A stretch of DNA of 64,000 bases. Source: SCN-69-37 sp044507065 (GTDB lineage Bacteria; Acidobacteriota; Vicinamibacteria; Vicinamibacterales; SCN-69-37). Below, in pieces: positions 54,938-63,113 of the stretch. Location: the NCBI GenBank assembly GCA_044507065.1, contig JBIQJY010000002.1:61439-125438 (forward strand), read 5' to 3'. Numbering within the stretch: the stretch's first letter is position 1; each line of letters starts with the position of its first letter. Below the pieces are notes generated by a model that worked only from the letters and a program-made list of their open reading frames with translations, did not search any database and was not told the DNA's origin. The translations under genes and the position numbers were made by a program.

Positions 54938-57502
54938 TCAGTACGCGGCGGCTGGGGGGGCGCCGAGGCCCAGCTGACCCAGCGCATCGTTCGGGTCGAA
55001 TCCAGGCATGTCGACGCGGAATGTGCGGGGACCGTCGACAGTTACCTCGATGTGGTGGTCGAGCGGCGCTGTGAGTCCGTCGTTCTCCAGGTGAACGTCG
55101 TATCGGCCTTCCGGCAGGCGGAACGCGGCGGGGGACAACTGCTCGAGGTCGGGCACGGCGCCGTCCGTCGATCGCACGGTGATTCGTGCCCAGGGCTGGG
55201 CGTCGATGACGATGACCACCGATGGGGCCCAGATCGTGTTGCTCAGCGCCAGCCCGCCACCGGGCTGCGCCGCGCGCGCCTGATAGAAGTGCGCCGCCGA
55301 TCCCGCTTCGAGTGGAATCGTCCCGCCGTCGGCCCCGTCGATCGTGATGGCCGCGCCATACGGAACGGTGTCGCGGTAGATCTGCACGGTAGCGGGGACG
55401 CCCGACGTGGGATCGCGCGTGGTGACCCGCAGGACACCCGGCGTGGACGCGTCCGCCGACGCCTGGTAGTCGAGGCGATAGGCATCGAGGACGTGCATGG
55501 GTTGGACGCGCGGCATCCCGCTTGCGACTCCGGCCAGCAGGACGACGACCGCAACAGCGGTGGCGCCGACGGCGTCTCTCCAGTGCGGCGGACGCCAGTG
55601 AAAGGGCAGCGGCTGCACCAGTCCGGTGTCGTCGTGGAACGCCGGAACGCTGCCGGGCCTGTCCACGCCTGCGGCCCTGCGGAGCGCGCCGGCATCGCGC
55701 CCGGCTGGTTCCAGGCGCTCGATGGCCTCACGCAGTTCCCGCCAGACGGGCCCGCGGGCGAGCCGCGAAAGTTCGGCAAGCGCGGCTGTGGCATCGCCGC
55801 CGGCGAGCCTGTCGATCCGGGCCTGGTGCAGCGCGCGCGAGAGTTCCCACCGCAGGTGCGCTGCGGATCCGGCGACGGGCTCCGAGTCGGCCAGCACCTT
55901 CATGAGGTAGCGCCGGACTTCGACCTCCAGTCCGGGCCGTTCCCGACGCAGGTCGTGCAGGTGCGAACGGATGTCGCCGTCACTCATCCGGATCTGCGCC
56001 CCTTCGTAAGCACGCAGATCCGTCGCGACGTGCAGCACGGCGCCTTCCGGGACCGCGGGCGCGAACCGCTGGCGCAGCAGCTCGAGTTCGGCCGCCGTCG
56101 GGTAGGGCACGACGCTGGCGAGCTGGCGGAGTGTGGCGACATGCCCCATCGTCACGGGCACGACGTCGTCGACGCGCGTGCGCGCGACGGACCCCACGTC
56201 GTAGCGATCCTGCGCGAGCACGCGGGCGGCCTCGAGCAGCCCGTCGCGGGTCATCGGCAGCACGCGGATCGGGATGCGCCCGAGCGCGTCGGGCCATTGC
56301 GCCGGATCGCGAATCGGCGAGAGCCACACCCGTCGCGCCCACGTCCGCAACGCCTGCTGCCAGGCACGATCCGTTGCCGTGAGAGTGGCGCTCAGGCCGA
56401 AGCCCGAACTGACGATCAGCACCGGCCGGTCCTCGTTGCGCCTGGCCAGGACCTCCAGCGCCACCAGCGGTCCGTTGGGGCGATGCGCCGCGTAGCGGAC
56501 GTCGCCGTCGAAGTACCAGCGGTCGAGGACGACGCCCTGACGTCGGAGATCGGTGACGAAGGCGTCCACGCGTTCGCTGTAGACGCGCATCACCTGCGCG
56601 GTGTCCTGAAGCACGAGAATGGCCTGCTGGATGCGCCGCGGCTTGAAGATGAGCTGCGGCCGCATGCCCGATCGCAGCGTGCGCTGCAGGCTCAGGCGCA
56701 CGTCCAGATCCTCGCCCAGGCCCATGCCGGAGAAGGCCCGTGCCAGCAGCGTTGCCGCGTCCTCGATATCGCGCCTTGGCAGCCGCGTGTGGAGGTCGCG
56801 CAGGACCATCCGCGTGTGGAACGGACCGGGCAGCGACGCGAGCGCCTTCTGCCACGCGTCGACGGTCCACTGCCGTGCGCTCGCCCGGATGCGCGAACTC
56901 CACAGCGCGACGAGCGCGACGATGAGGGCGAGGCCGGACAGGCCCAGGAGCCACGGCCAGTTGACCCGGCCGGCCGGCGGCGCGAGTTGAGCCGCAGGTG
57001 GATCAGGCGCCTGCTGGATCAGCGCTTCGGGCAGGACGGGGACGGCATCCGGGAGTGGAGCGTCGGGTTCGGGCACCGCAAGTGGTCCAAGGGCGACGGG
57101 CGTGGCCAGTGGGGGGAGCGGCGCCGGAGGGATGGCGACGTTCGCGTAGTAGTAGGCCGCGTAGCCGATTGCACTGGTGAGGACGAGCGCGGCCACGCCG
57201 GCCGCCCAGCCGCGCCGGCTGTCGAGCAGCCCGATGAGCCGGTAGGTGCGCGGCTTGCCCGCCCCGCTGTCCCGATCGATGGCGTCGTCGGGCGGATAAC
57301 ACTCGTCGAACAGGCCGCGAATCGTCTCCACTTCGCCTTCGTGCCGCGCCACGAGCGCGGCCAGGGCGTCGCGCAGTTCGGTTCGATTGGTCGAGTGCCA
57401 GTGCTCGAGCAGTCGGCCGACGGCCAGGTGTTCATGGAGGCCGACGCCCAGCCCACGCGCGCGCAGCAGCTCGAGAAAGTCGCTGAACGGAAGCGCGCTC
57501 AT
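54938..57502 (-). CDS. Membrane-anchored vWA-like protein with degenerate MIDAS
   Basis: An 854-residue protein. The N-terminus (LPFSDFLELLRARGLGVGLH) looks like the CoxE-type vWA partner of MoxR ATPases. Membrane helices lie near 98-118, 183-201 and 660-680. The vWA core spans about 285-400, but the MIDAS position is VLQDTAQVM (Asp300), not DxSxS, so metal binding is probably lost; the DG end reads IVSSGFGL. The C-terminal 180 residues contain two beta-sandwich-like parts; the last (AFRLPEGRYDVHLENDGL) is PEGA-like and extracytoplasmic. It is the last gene of the EAD1-iSTAND/MoxR operon, 7 bp after the MoxR stop. Confidence 0.72.
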   Translation of the reverse strand: MSALPFSDFLELLRARGLGVGLHEHLAVGRLLEHWHSTNRTELRDALAALVARHEGEVETIRGLFDECYPPDDAIDRDSGAGKPRTYRLIGLLDSRRGWAAGVAALVLTSAIGYAAYYYANVAIPPAPLPPLATPVALGPLAVPEPDAPLPDAVPVLPEALIQQAPDPPAAQLAPPAGRVNWPWLLGLSGLALIVALVALWSSRIRASARQWTVDAWQKALASLPGPFHTRMVLRDLHTRLPRRDIEDAATLLARAFSGMGLGEDLDVRLSLQRTLRSGMRPQLIFKPRRIQQAILVLQDTAQVMRVYSERVDAFVTDLRRQGVVLDRWYFDGDVRYAAHRPNGPLVALEVLARRNEDRPVLIVSSGFGLSATLTATDRAWQQALRTWARRVWLSPIRDPAQWPDALGRIPIRVLPMTRDGLLEAARVLAQDRYDVGSVARTRVDDVVPVTMGHVATLRQLASVVPYPTAAELELLRQRFAPAVPEGAVLHVATDLRAYEGAQIRMSDGDIRSHLHDLRRERPGLEVEVRRYLMKVLADSEPVAGSAAHLRWELSRALHQARIDRLAGGDATAALAELSRLARGPVWRELREAIERLEPAGRDAGALRRAAGVDRPGSVPAFHDDTGLVQPLPFHWRPPHWRDAVGATAVAVVVLLAGVASGMPRVQPMHVLDAYRLDYQASADASTPGVLRVTTRDPTSGVPATVQIYRDTVPYGAAITIDGADGGTIPLEAGSAAHFYQARAAQPGGGLALSNTIWAPSVVIVIDAQPWARITVRSTDGAVPDLEQLSPAAFRLPEGRYDVHLENDGLTAPLDHHIEVTVDGPRTFRVDMPGFDPNDALGQLGLGAPPAAAY

Positions 57503-57509
57503 GGAGACG

Positions 57510-58394
57510 TCAACTCGCGGCGCGGATCATCCGTGCGTCCTGTTCGGTCTTCAGGAGCGCAGCGGTCGACGGCAGATCGGCGAGGGGCACGCGTTCGAGC
57601 GCCTCGGGGCTGATGCCGGTGGCCCGAAGCACCTTGACCCACGCAATGAGCTCGCCTGTCGCCGGCTTCTTCTCGAGGCCGGGCAGCGCCCGCACCTCGT
57701 CGAATCGGCGTACCGCAACCGAGACCAGACGATCGGGCAGCGCCAGGTGGGCGAGCCGTTCGGTGAGGATGGCTTCGAGGCGTGGTGCATCGGGGAATTC
57801 GATGCGGTGGAAGACGCATCGGCGAAGGAACGGGTCGGGCAGTTGCCGCTCACTGTTGCTCGTGATGATCACGACCGGACGGTGCGCGGCGCGCACCTCG
57901 ATCGCCAGTTCCGGGACACGGAACTCCATCTGGTCGAGCTCGTTCAGCAGGTCGTTGGGGAAGTCGCGCGGGGCCTTGTCGATCTCATCGATCAGCACCA
58001 GTCGGCGGCTCGTGGACCGGATGGCTTCGCCGAGCGCGTTCCACCGGACGTAGTGCTCCGGATTGGTGGCGCGATCGTCGTGGACCTGCGCGTGGTAGAA
58101 GCGCAGCAGGTGATCGATTTCATACAGCGTGTCGCGGGCCTGGTGGTCGCTGCGCGTGTGGAAGTTGAGCACGTGGCCGAGCCCGAGTTCGCTTGCCACC
58201 GACCAGGCCAGCGCCGTCTTTCCCGTGCCGGGCTCCCCCGTGACGAGCAGCGGCTGCTCGACAATGAGCGCCGTGTTGACGGCGGCCACCAGTTGCGGAT
58301 CGGCCAGATAGCGGCCGCGCTCGCCGCGCGAATCGGTCGCCGCGCCACCGGGGGTCGTGCCGTCGCCGCGATAGGGTCCGAATGATGTGGTCAT
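57510..58394 (-). CDS. MoxR-family AAA+ ATPase
   Basis: A 294-residue MoxR/RavA-type ATPase. Walker A is VTGEPGTGKTALAWS, Walker B LVLIDEIDKAPRDFPND, and sensor 1 VIITSNSERQLPDPFLRR. It partners with vWA proteins in activating or remodelling targets. ATG 58394 overlaps the stop of the EAD1-iSTAND gene (ATGA); the longer frame upstream is a shadow of that gene. The order EAD/iSTAND, MoxR, vWA matches the ternary vWA-MoxR conflict systems described from comparative genomics. Confidence 0.92.
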   Translation of the reverse strand: MTTSFGPYRGDGTTPGGAATDSRGERGRYLADPQLVAAVNTALIVEQPLLVTGEPGTGKTALAWSVASELGLGHVLNFHTRSDHQARDTLYEIDHLLRFYHAQVHDDRATNPEHYVRWNALGEAIRSTSRRLVLIDEIDKAPRDFPNDLLNELDQMEFRVPELAIEVRAAHRPVVIITSNSERQLPDPFLRRCVFHRIEFPDAPRLEAILTERLAHLALPDRLVSVAVRRFDEVRALPGLEKKPATGELIAWVKVLRATGISPEALERVPLADLPSTAALLKTEQDARMIRAAS

Positions 58395-59452
58395 GACTGC
58401 CCGCCGATCGATCGCCAGTAGTCGTCGATGGTCTTGAACAGGTAACCCGGCACCTGCGGGCCGCCGAGCAGTTGCGAGAGCAGGATCCGCTGGTGTTCCA
58501 CGGTGAACTCGCTGTCTTCGAGGAACTGTTCGAGCTCGCGCGGCTCGAGGTCGGCGAGTTCGTCGACGTCGAGGACGCGCAGGGCCGCGGCCTGGCGCGC
58601 CTTGAGCGCTGCCATGAACTGGAGCGCGCCGGTGCGCGCACTCGAGCCGCTGCCGCCGAAGAGTCGTCCGATGAGGCCGGACCGCGCGCGGACGGGCCAT
58701 TCGATCGGCTGTACGCACTTGAGCGACGCCGTGCCGCGTTCGGGCACCGCGGCCGGCAGCCACGCGGTGTAGTACTCGAGGAAGTGCGGCTGGTCGAAGC
58801 CCTCGGTGATGCAGGGATGCAGCAGCACGAGGTTCTGGTAGGCGAGCCGCGCCTGGAGGACCTGGCGCAGGTCGGCCTCGGTCTTCCCGAGTTCGCCGAG
58901 GCTCGCGGCCAGCGCCTCGAGCATTTCGGCCAGCGATTTCGGCGGCGTGGGCCAGTGCACCGTCAGCATGGCGCGCGATGGATCGGGCGTCAGCCACACC
59001 TGGATGCGATCGCGGAAGTGCATCGGGTCCTGGCCCCGCCCGCCGGGCACGAGCAGCACCTGGTGCCGCCGCACGGGAGCCATCTGGCAGACCTCGTTCC
59101 ACTGCAGCGCCCGGCCGCAGAGCAGCGACGGACGGTCGATGTGGCTGCGGCCGAGCGCGGGGAGGCTGGCCGGGGCGAGGTCGGGCAGCGCCGCCAGCAC
59201 TCGCGTGAACGTGTCGTTCTGTGGGCGGTCCTCGGCCGCCTTCTGTACCAGATCGCGAAGCCAGCCCTGGTCGTGCGCCCTGGTCACGACCTCGGTGACG
59301 GCTTCCTTGAGCGGGATGTAGCGCGAGGTGAGATCGTCGAACCGACGGTCGAGTCGCGTCAGCAGGAATTGATCGAGCTGCGAGGCGCGCAGGTAGCTCT
59401 CGCGGAGCGCGTCCGAGAGCTCAGCGAGCAACGCTGAAGGAATTCTCGGCAT
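58391..59452 (-). CDS. EAD1-iSTAND protein, sensor/adaptor of the MoxR-vWA system
   Basis: A 353-residue protein. Residues 6-90 resemble EAD1 (LSDALRESYLRASQLDQFLL, then RAHDQGWLRDLVQKAAEDRP), the same death-fold-like adaptor as at 48867. The remainder resembles the inactive-STAND (iSTAND) module: RPSLLCGRALQWNEVCQM, then HQVLLVPGGRGQDPMHFRDR, without a working P-loop. iSTAND proteins are thought to act as adaptors to NTPase sensors. It begins the three-gene operon and is coupled to the MoxR gene. The EAD1 call is less secure than at 48867 because of an insertion in the loop. Confidence 0.72.
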   Translation of the reverse strand: MPRIPSALLAELSDALRESYLRASQLDQFLLTRLDRRFDDLTSRYIPLKEAVTEVVTRAHDQGWLRDLVQKAAEDRPQNDTFTRVLAALPDLAPASLPALGRSHIDRPSLLCGRALQWNEVCQMAPVRRHQVLLVPGGRGQDPMHFRDRIQVWLTPDPSRAMLTVHWPTPPKSLAEMLEALAASLGELGKTEADLRQVLQARLAYQNLVLLHPCITEGFDQPHFLEYYTAWLPAAVPERGTASLKCVQPIEWPVRARSGLIGRLFGGSGSSARTGALQFMAALKARQAAALRVLDVDELADLEPRELEQFLEDSEFTVEHQRILLSQLLGGPQVPGYLFKTIDDYWRSIGGQS

Positions 59453-59526
59453 GCGAGCACATGCTGCAGGTGGGCAGCGGCGAAGTCAAGAACGCCGCGC
59501 ACGACGGCGCGACCGGGCCGGACGGC

Positions 59527-60294
59527 TCAGAAGCCGCACTGGTTCTGGTGGAAGAGGCGCACATTCTGGTTGCGTAGCTCGGCGCTGACGGCGCCCGCCG
59601 CGTTGCGGACCTCGAGCTTCACGATCATCTGGACGAACCCCGGTCCGACCTCATCCGGCTTGTCACTGAAGAAGCCGCATCCCGGTTGCGGCGTCAGTGT
59701 GGGGTCGTCGTCGGTGACCGGGCCTCCGCTGTTGGTGCCCACATCGAACCGCCAGGTCCAGGCGACCACGGCGCCGCCCGACCCCCCGGTTGACGCCGAC
59801 CCGTCGAACGTGCAGTCCAGGTTGCCGCCGGAGCCGATGATGATCTGGCACGCGTCGACGCCGCGCGGGCCGGACACGGTGAAGCGGGCCACGGGCGGGT
59901 CGGCGGCCACCGCCAGCGGCGCAGAGCCGGAAAGGCCGCCCGATGTGGCCTGAATCTGCGTGGTGCCCGCCGCAACGCCGGCGGCCAGGCCGGCGCCATT
60001 CACGGTGGCGACGCCCGGCGTGGCCGACGCCCATGTGGCGGTGCTCGTGACGTTCTGGGTCGTACCGTTGGAGAAGTTGGCGGTAGCCGTGAACTGCGCC
60101 GTCGCCCCGACGGCGACCGATGCCGGTCCGCTCACGGTCGTGCTCGTCTGCGCCGCGGCAGGCGGCGGATTCTGCGTTGGCGGTGTGCCGCCGTCTGAGC
60201 CGGAACACCGCGCGCTCATCACGAGCGCGACGACCAGCAGCGGCGCCGACAGGACCGGCAGGCGAAAACCCTGGACAGAGCGAGATGCACTCAT
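59527..60294 (-). CDS. Exported Big2-domain protein
   Basis: A 255-residue protein. A signal-like hydrophobic segment (LPVLSAPLLVVALVMSA) precedes a Cys, but Arg at -1 (ARC) is a poor lipobox, so it may be secreted rather than lipidated. A Pro-rich spacer is followed by a bacterial Ig-like (Big2) domain (TTVSGPASVAVGATAQFTAT, ATPGVATVNGAGLAAGVAAG) and a second beta-rich, Cys-containing domain. ATG 60294 has GGAGGAG upstream. It is on the same strand as the EAD1-iSTAND gene, 74 bp upstream, but nothing links them functionally. Confidence 0.72.
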   Translation of the reverse strand: MSASRSVQGFRLPVLSAPLLVVALVMSARCSGSDGGTPPTQNPPPAAAQTSTTVSGPASVAVGATAQFTATANFSNGTTQNVTSTATWASATPGVATVNGAGLAAGVAAGTTQIQATSGGLSGSAPLAVAADPPVARFTVSGPRGVDACQIIIGSGGNLDCTFDGSASTGGSGGAVVAWTWRFDVGTNSGGPVTDDDPTLTPQPGCGFFSDKPDEVGPGFVQMIVKLEVRNAAGAVSAELRNQNVRLFHQNQCGF

Positions 60295-60553
60295 GACCCA
60301 CTCCTCCCGGCCGTCCGGCCGGCAAAGGACTGTTCGTTCACGCCTGGTAGTGCGACGGGTTGCGGAAGCGTTGCAGATACAAGTTCGATACCTTCGGTCT
60401 CCCGTCTTCCTGCGCCGTGCGCCGCACGTCGCACGCGGAGGGGAACGACGAAATCGGGTTGTCGGCATACCAGATTGCACACCTGGTCGGCCTACCCCGG
60501 ATGCCGCCACCAGGCCTGTCGCGTTTGAAGCCCGCAGCTGCCGGGATGGTGGC
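60295..60553. other. Intergenic stretch without visible genes
   Basis: Nothing coding is supported here. The sequence is less GC-rich than its surroundings toward the right, where the operator of the DUF2089-type gene begins. It must contain the promoter of the Big2 protein, which I cannot locate. Confidence 0.4.
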
Positions 60554-60608
60554 GCAACAATATTCATTTATGGCTTGACATTGTTAATGTCTAAATGAAT
60601 ATTATTGC
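60554..60608 (+). promoter_or_regulatory. Nested inverted-repeat operator/promoter of the DUF2089-type gene
   Basis: An outer inverted repeat of 17-base arms (60554-60570 and 60592-60608) matches at 16 of 17 positions, with a 12-base perfect core AATATTCATTTA / TAAATGAATATT. Inside it lies a second repeat, GACAT-N5-ATGTC (60577-60591). TTGACA at 60575-60580 is followed after 17 bases by AATATT or after 19 by TATTAT (60600-60605), so the repeats cover the promoter, and initiation would fall just before ATG 60615. It is an AT-rich island in GC-rich DNA. Confidence 0.75.
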
Positions 60609-60614
60609 TTTCCG

Positions 60615-60983
60615 ATGGCTACTCTTCCCGCGGAGTGTCCGAGTTGCCGGGGCGCGCTGGCGATCACGCGGCTGGCGTGTGATTCCTGCCGCACCCAGCT
60701 CGAAGGCACATTCGAACTCCCCGCGCTGATGCGGCTGTCGCCCGAGGACCTGACGTTCGTGCTGCGGTTCGTCCGGACGTCGGGCAGTCTCAAGGAGATG
60801 GCCGCACTCTACGGTCAGAGTTATCCGACCATCCGCAACCGCCTCGACGCGATCATCGAACAGCTGCGCGCGGCCGAAACGGCCGTCGAGCAGGATGCCG
60901 AGCGCCACGCGATCCTCGACGCCATTGCCAAAGGCACCCTCTCGGTGGTGGCCGCCGAGCGGAGACTGCGAGCCCTGTCGTGA
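60615..60983 (+). CDS. DUF2089-type zinc-ribbon/HTH regulator
   Basis: A 122-residue protein. Two CxxC knuckles (CPSCRG at about residue 8 and CDSCRT at about 22) precede a helical part, LSPEDLTFVLRFVRTSGSLK and EMAALYGQSYPTIRNRLDAI, that reads as a helix-turn-helix, as in DUF2089 proteins; a short Arg-rich SHOCT-like helix ends it. It is probably a DNA-binding regulator that binds the nested repeat at its own promoter. Its stop overlaps the start of the membrane protein gene (GTGA), making a regulator/membrane-protein pair. Confidence 0.82.
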   Translation: MATLPAECPSCRGALAITRLACDSCRTQLEGTFELPALMRLSPEDLTFVLRFVRTSGSLKEMAALYGQSYPTIRNRLDAIIEQLRAAETAVEQDAERHAILDAIAKGTLSVVAAERRLRALS

Positions 60984-61639
60984 CGGGGCCGGACGCACGC
61001 GTCAGGGACCTGGTCGCCGGCGGGCGGATTACCGTCGAGGAAGGCGAGCGCCTCCGGCTTGCGCTGCGCGGCACGGGCGGCGTGCCCCGGATCGTGCGCA
61101 ATCCCGCCGAGTATCTCCGACCGCTTCACGCCACGCTTCTCGCGGTTGCCGTCGTCGTTGCGTCGCTGGCCGTCTCGCAGCTCGGTGTGCGGTTCGATGG
61201 TGCGCTCGACATGCACCGCGTTGCCGGTGTGCCGTCGTGGCGGACGGCGCTGCTCGATCAGGTCGTGGCCGTGCCGTTGACGGCGTGCATCCTGTGGATC
61301 ACGAGTCTCATGGTGCGGCGCCAGGGACGTGTGCAGGATTTCCTCGTCGCCGTGGCCGTCTCCCGGCTGCCGCTCGTGCTGGTGGCCCTGTGGGCGCTCG
61401 TCATGCTGCCGGCGCCGGCCGAGCTGATGCGGCAGGCCGTGTCCGGCCAGGTGTCGATCCGCGTGATGATTGGCGCGGTGAGCAGCCTGCCATTCACCGT
61501 CTGGAAATTCGTCTGGCTCTACCGCGGCTTCGCGATGAGCGCCGGCATGCGCGGGCCTCGCGCCGGCATCTCGTTCGTCGTGGCCGTGGTCGTGGCCGAA
61601 GTCCTGTCGAAGGTGGCGCTGACGGCGCTGCTGCGTTGA
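60980..61639 (+). CDS. Yip1-like membrane protein
   Basis: A 219-residue protein. The N-terminal 40 residues (VRDLVAGGRITVEEGERLRL) are a SHOCT-like helical module similar to the tail of the preceding regulator. Five hydrophobic segments follow (starting LLAVAVVVASLAVSQLG, ending ISFVVAVVVAEVLSKVALTA), of Yip1 type. GTG 60980 overlaps the regulator's stop. The pairing suggests the regulator responds to a membrane signal through it, but this is inference. Confidence 0.68.
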   Translation: MTGPDARVRDLVAGGRITVEEGERLRLALRGTGGVPRIVRNPAEYLRPLHATLLAVAVVVASLAVSQLGVRFDGALDMHRVAGVPSWRTALLDQVVAVPLTACILWITSLMVRRQGRVQDFLVAVAVSRLPLVLVALWALVMLPAPAELMRQAVSGQVSIRVMIGAVSSLPFTVWKFVWLYRGFAMSAGMRGPRAGISFVVAVVVAEVLSKVALTALLR

Positions 61640-61652
61640 CGCGAGGTTTCTC

Positions 61653-63113
61653 ATGATGACGTTCAGATCAATGGCATTCGGCGTGCTGCTCGTGTGCATG
61701 GCCGCCGGCGCGACAGCGTCGGGCGCGCCCGTCGCGGCCGAGGCCGGCCAGGACACTTCGTCGGCCGCCGGCGCCTGGACGGGCCGCATCAGCCTGCCAC
61801 CCGGTCCGCTCGAGATTGCCGTGGCGCTTGCGCAGGATGCGGCGACGCGCGCGTGGACGGGGAGCATCGACATTCCCGCGCAGGGCGCGAAGGGCCTGCC
61901 GCTGGGCGGGATTGCCATCGACGGCCGAGCCGTGGCGTTCGACATCGCCGGCATCCCGGGCAAGCCGACGTTCAGCGGCACGTTGTCCGGCGACGGGACG
62001 AGCATCACCGGGACGTTCAGCCAGAACGGCGCGACGTTTCCGTTCGAGCTGCGCCGTGGCGGAACGGCGACGGTCGCGCCGCCGCCGCCTCGACCGCAGG
62101 AGCCCAGGCCACCGTTTCCGTACCGCGAGGAACAGGTCGTCTACAGGAACGAGGCCGCGGCCGTTCGGCTGGCGGGCACGTTGACGCTGCCGCAGGGCGC
62201 CGGGCCGTTTCCCGCCGTGTTGCTCATCACCGGATCGGGCTCGCAGGATCGCGATAACACCATCCTCGGGCACAAGTCCTTCCTTCTGCTGGCCGACACC
62301 CTCACGCGACGAGGCATTGCGGTCCTGCGCGTCGACGATCGCGGCATCGGCGGGTCGGATCGCGGCACGATGGAACCGACCACGGCGGACCTGGCGGGCG
62401 ACGTGCGCGCGGGCGTCGCGTTGCTCGACGGGCGCGCGGACATCGACTCGAATCACATCGGCCTCATCGGCCACAGCGAAGGCGGCGTCATCGCGCCGAT
62501 GGTTGCCGCCGACGACCCACGCGTGCGGTTCATCGTCATGCTGGCCGGCAACGGCCTGCCGGGCGAGGAGTTGATGATGCTGCAGATTGCAGCGATTGCC
62601 GGGACGCAGAAAGTGCCCAAGGCGGTGATCGACTGGGATCTCTCGATGCGGCGTCGCGTCTACGACCTGATCCAGTCGGAAGCCGACGGCGAGCCGAACG
62701 AAGCCGCGCGCGAAGCGTTGATCGAATCGATCGAGCCGATCCCCGGCGTGCCCGACAGGGAGGTCGCGCGGCAGAACGTCCGGCTGCTGCTGGCGGGATC
62801 ATCGGGGCGATGGTTCCGGTACTTCCTGGCCCACGATCCGCGTCCGGTCCTGCAGCGCGTGGCGGTACCGGTCCTCGCGTTGATCGGATCGAACGATCGG
62901 CAGGTGCCCGCCGCCGAGAACCTCGCGGCCATCCGCGAAGCGCTCGAAGCCGGCGGCAACGGGAACGCTGTAGTCCGCGAGTTGCCGGGCCTGAATCATC
63001 TCTTCCAGACGAGCCAGACAGGGGCGCCCGACGAATACGCGCGCATCGAGGAAACGATGGCGCCCGCGGCGCTGACCCTGATTGCCGACTGGGTGGTCGA
63101 GCAGACCAGGTGA
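61653..63113 (+). CDS. Secreted alpha/beta hydrolase
   Basis: A 486-residue protein with a signal peptide (MAFGVLLVCMAAGATASG). The first 130 residues are beta-rich and unfamiliar (WTGRISLPPGPLEIAVALAQ). The catalytic part has the oxyanion ITGSGSQDRDN, nucleophile GLIGHSEGGVIAP, Asp in ALIGSNDRQVP and His in LPGLNHLFQ. It resembles FrsA/YghX-like esterases that act on small esters outside the cell. It starts 13 bp after the Yip1-like gene and its stop overlaps the amidotransferase start, so it may be in the same operon. Confidence 0.8.
   Translation: MMTFRSMAFGVLLVCMAAGATASGAPVAAEAGQDTSSAAGAWTGRISLPPGPLEIAVALAQDAATRAWTGSIDIPAQGAKGLPLGGIAIDGRAVAFDIAGIPGKPTFSGTLSGDGTSITGTFSQNGATFPFELRRGGTATVAPPPPRPQEPRPPFPYREEQVVYRNEAAAVRLAGTLTLPQGAGPFPAVLLITGSGSQDRDNTILGHKSFLLLADTLTRRGIAVLRVDDRGIGGSDRGTMEPTTADLAGDVRAGVALLDGRADIDSNHIGLIGHSEGGVIAPMVAADDPRVRFIVMLAGNGLPGEELMMLQIAAIAGTQKVPKAVIDWDLSMRRRVYDLIQSEADGEPNEAAREALIESIEPIPGVPDREVARQNVRLLLAGSSGRWFRYFLAHDPRPVLQRVAVPVLALIGSNDRQVPAAENLAAIREALEAGGNGNAVVRELPGLNHLFQTSQTGAPDEYARIEETMAPAALTLIADWVVEQTR

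Noticed and set aside
54938..59452. The MoxR/vWA operon as a methanol dehydrogenase or CO dehydrogenase maturation unit
   Set aside because: No mxa or cox structural genes are nearby, the vWA MIDAS is lost, and the first gene has EAD1/iSTAND features not found in those maturation operons.
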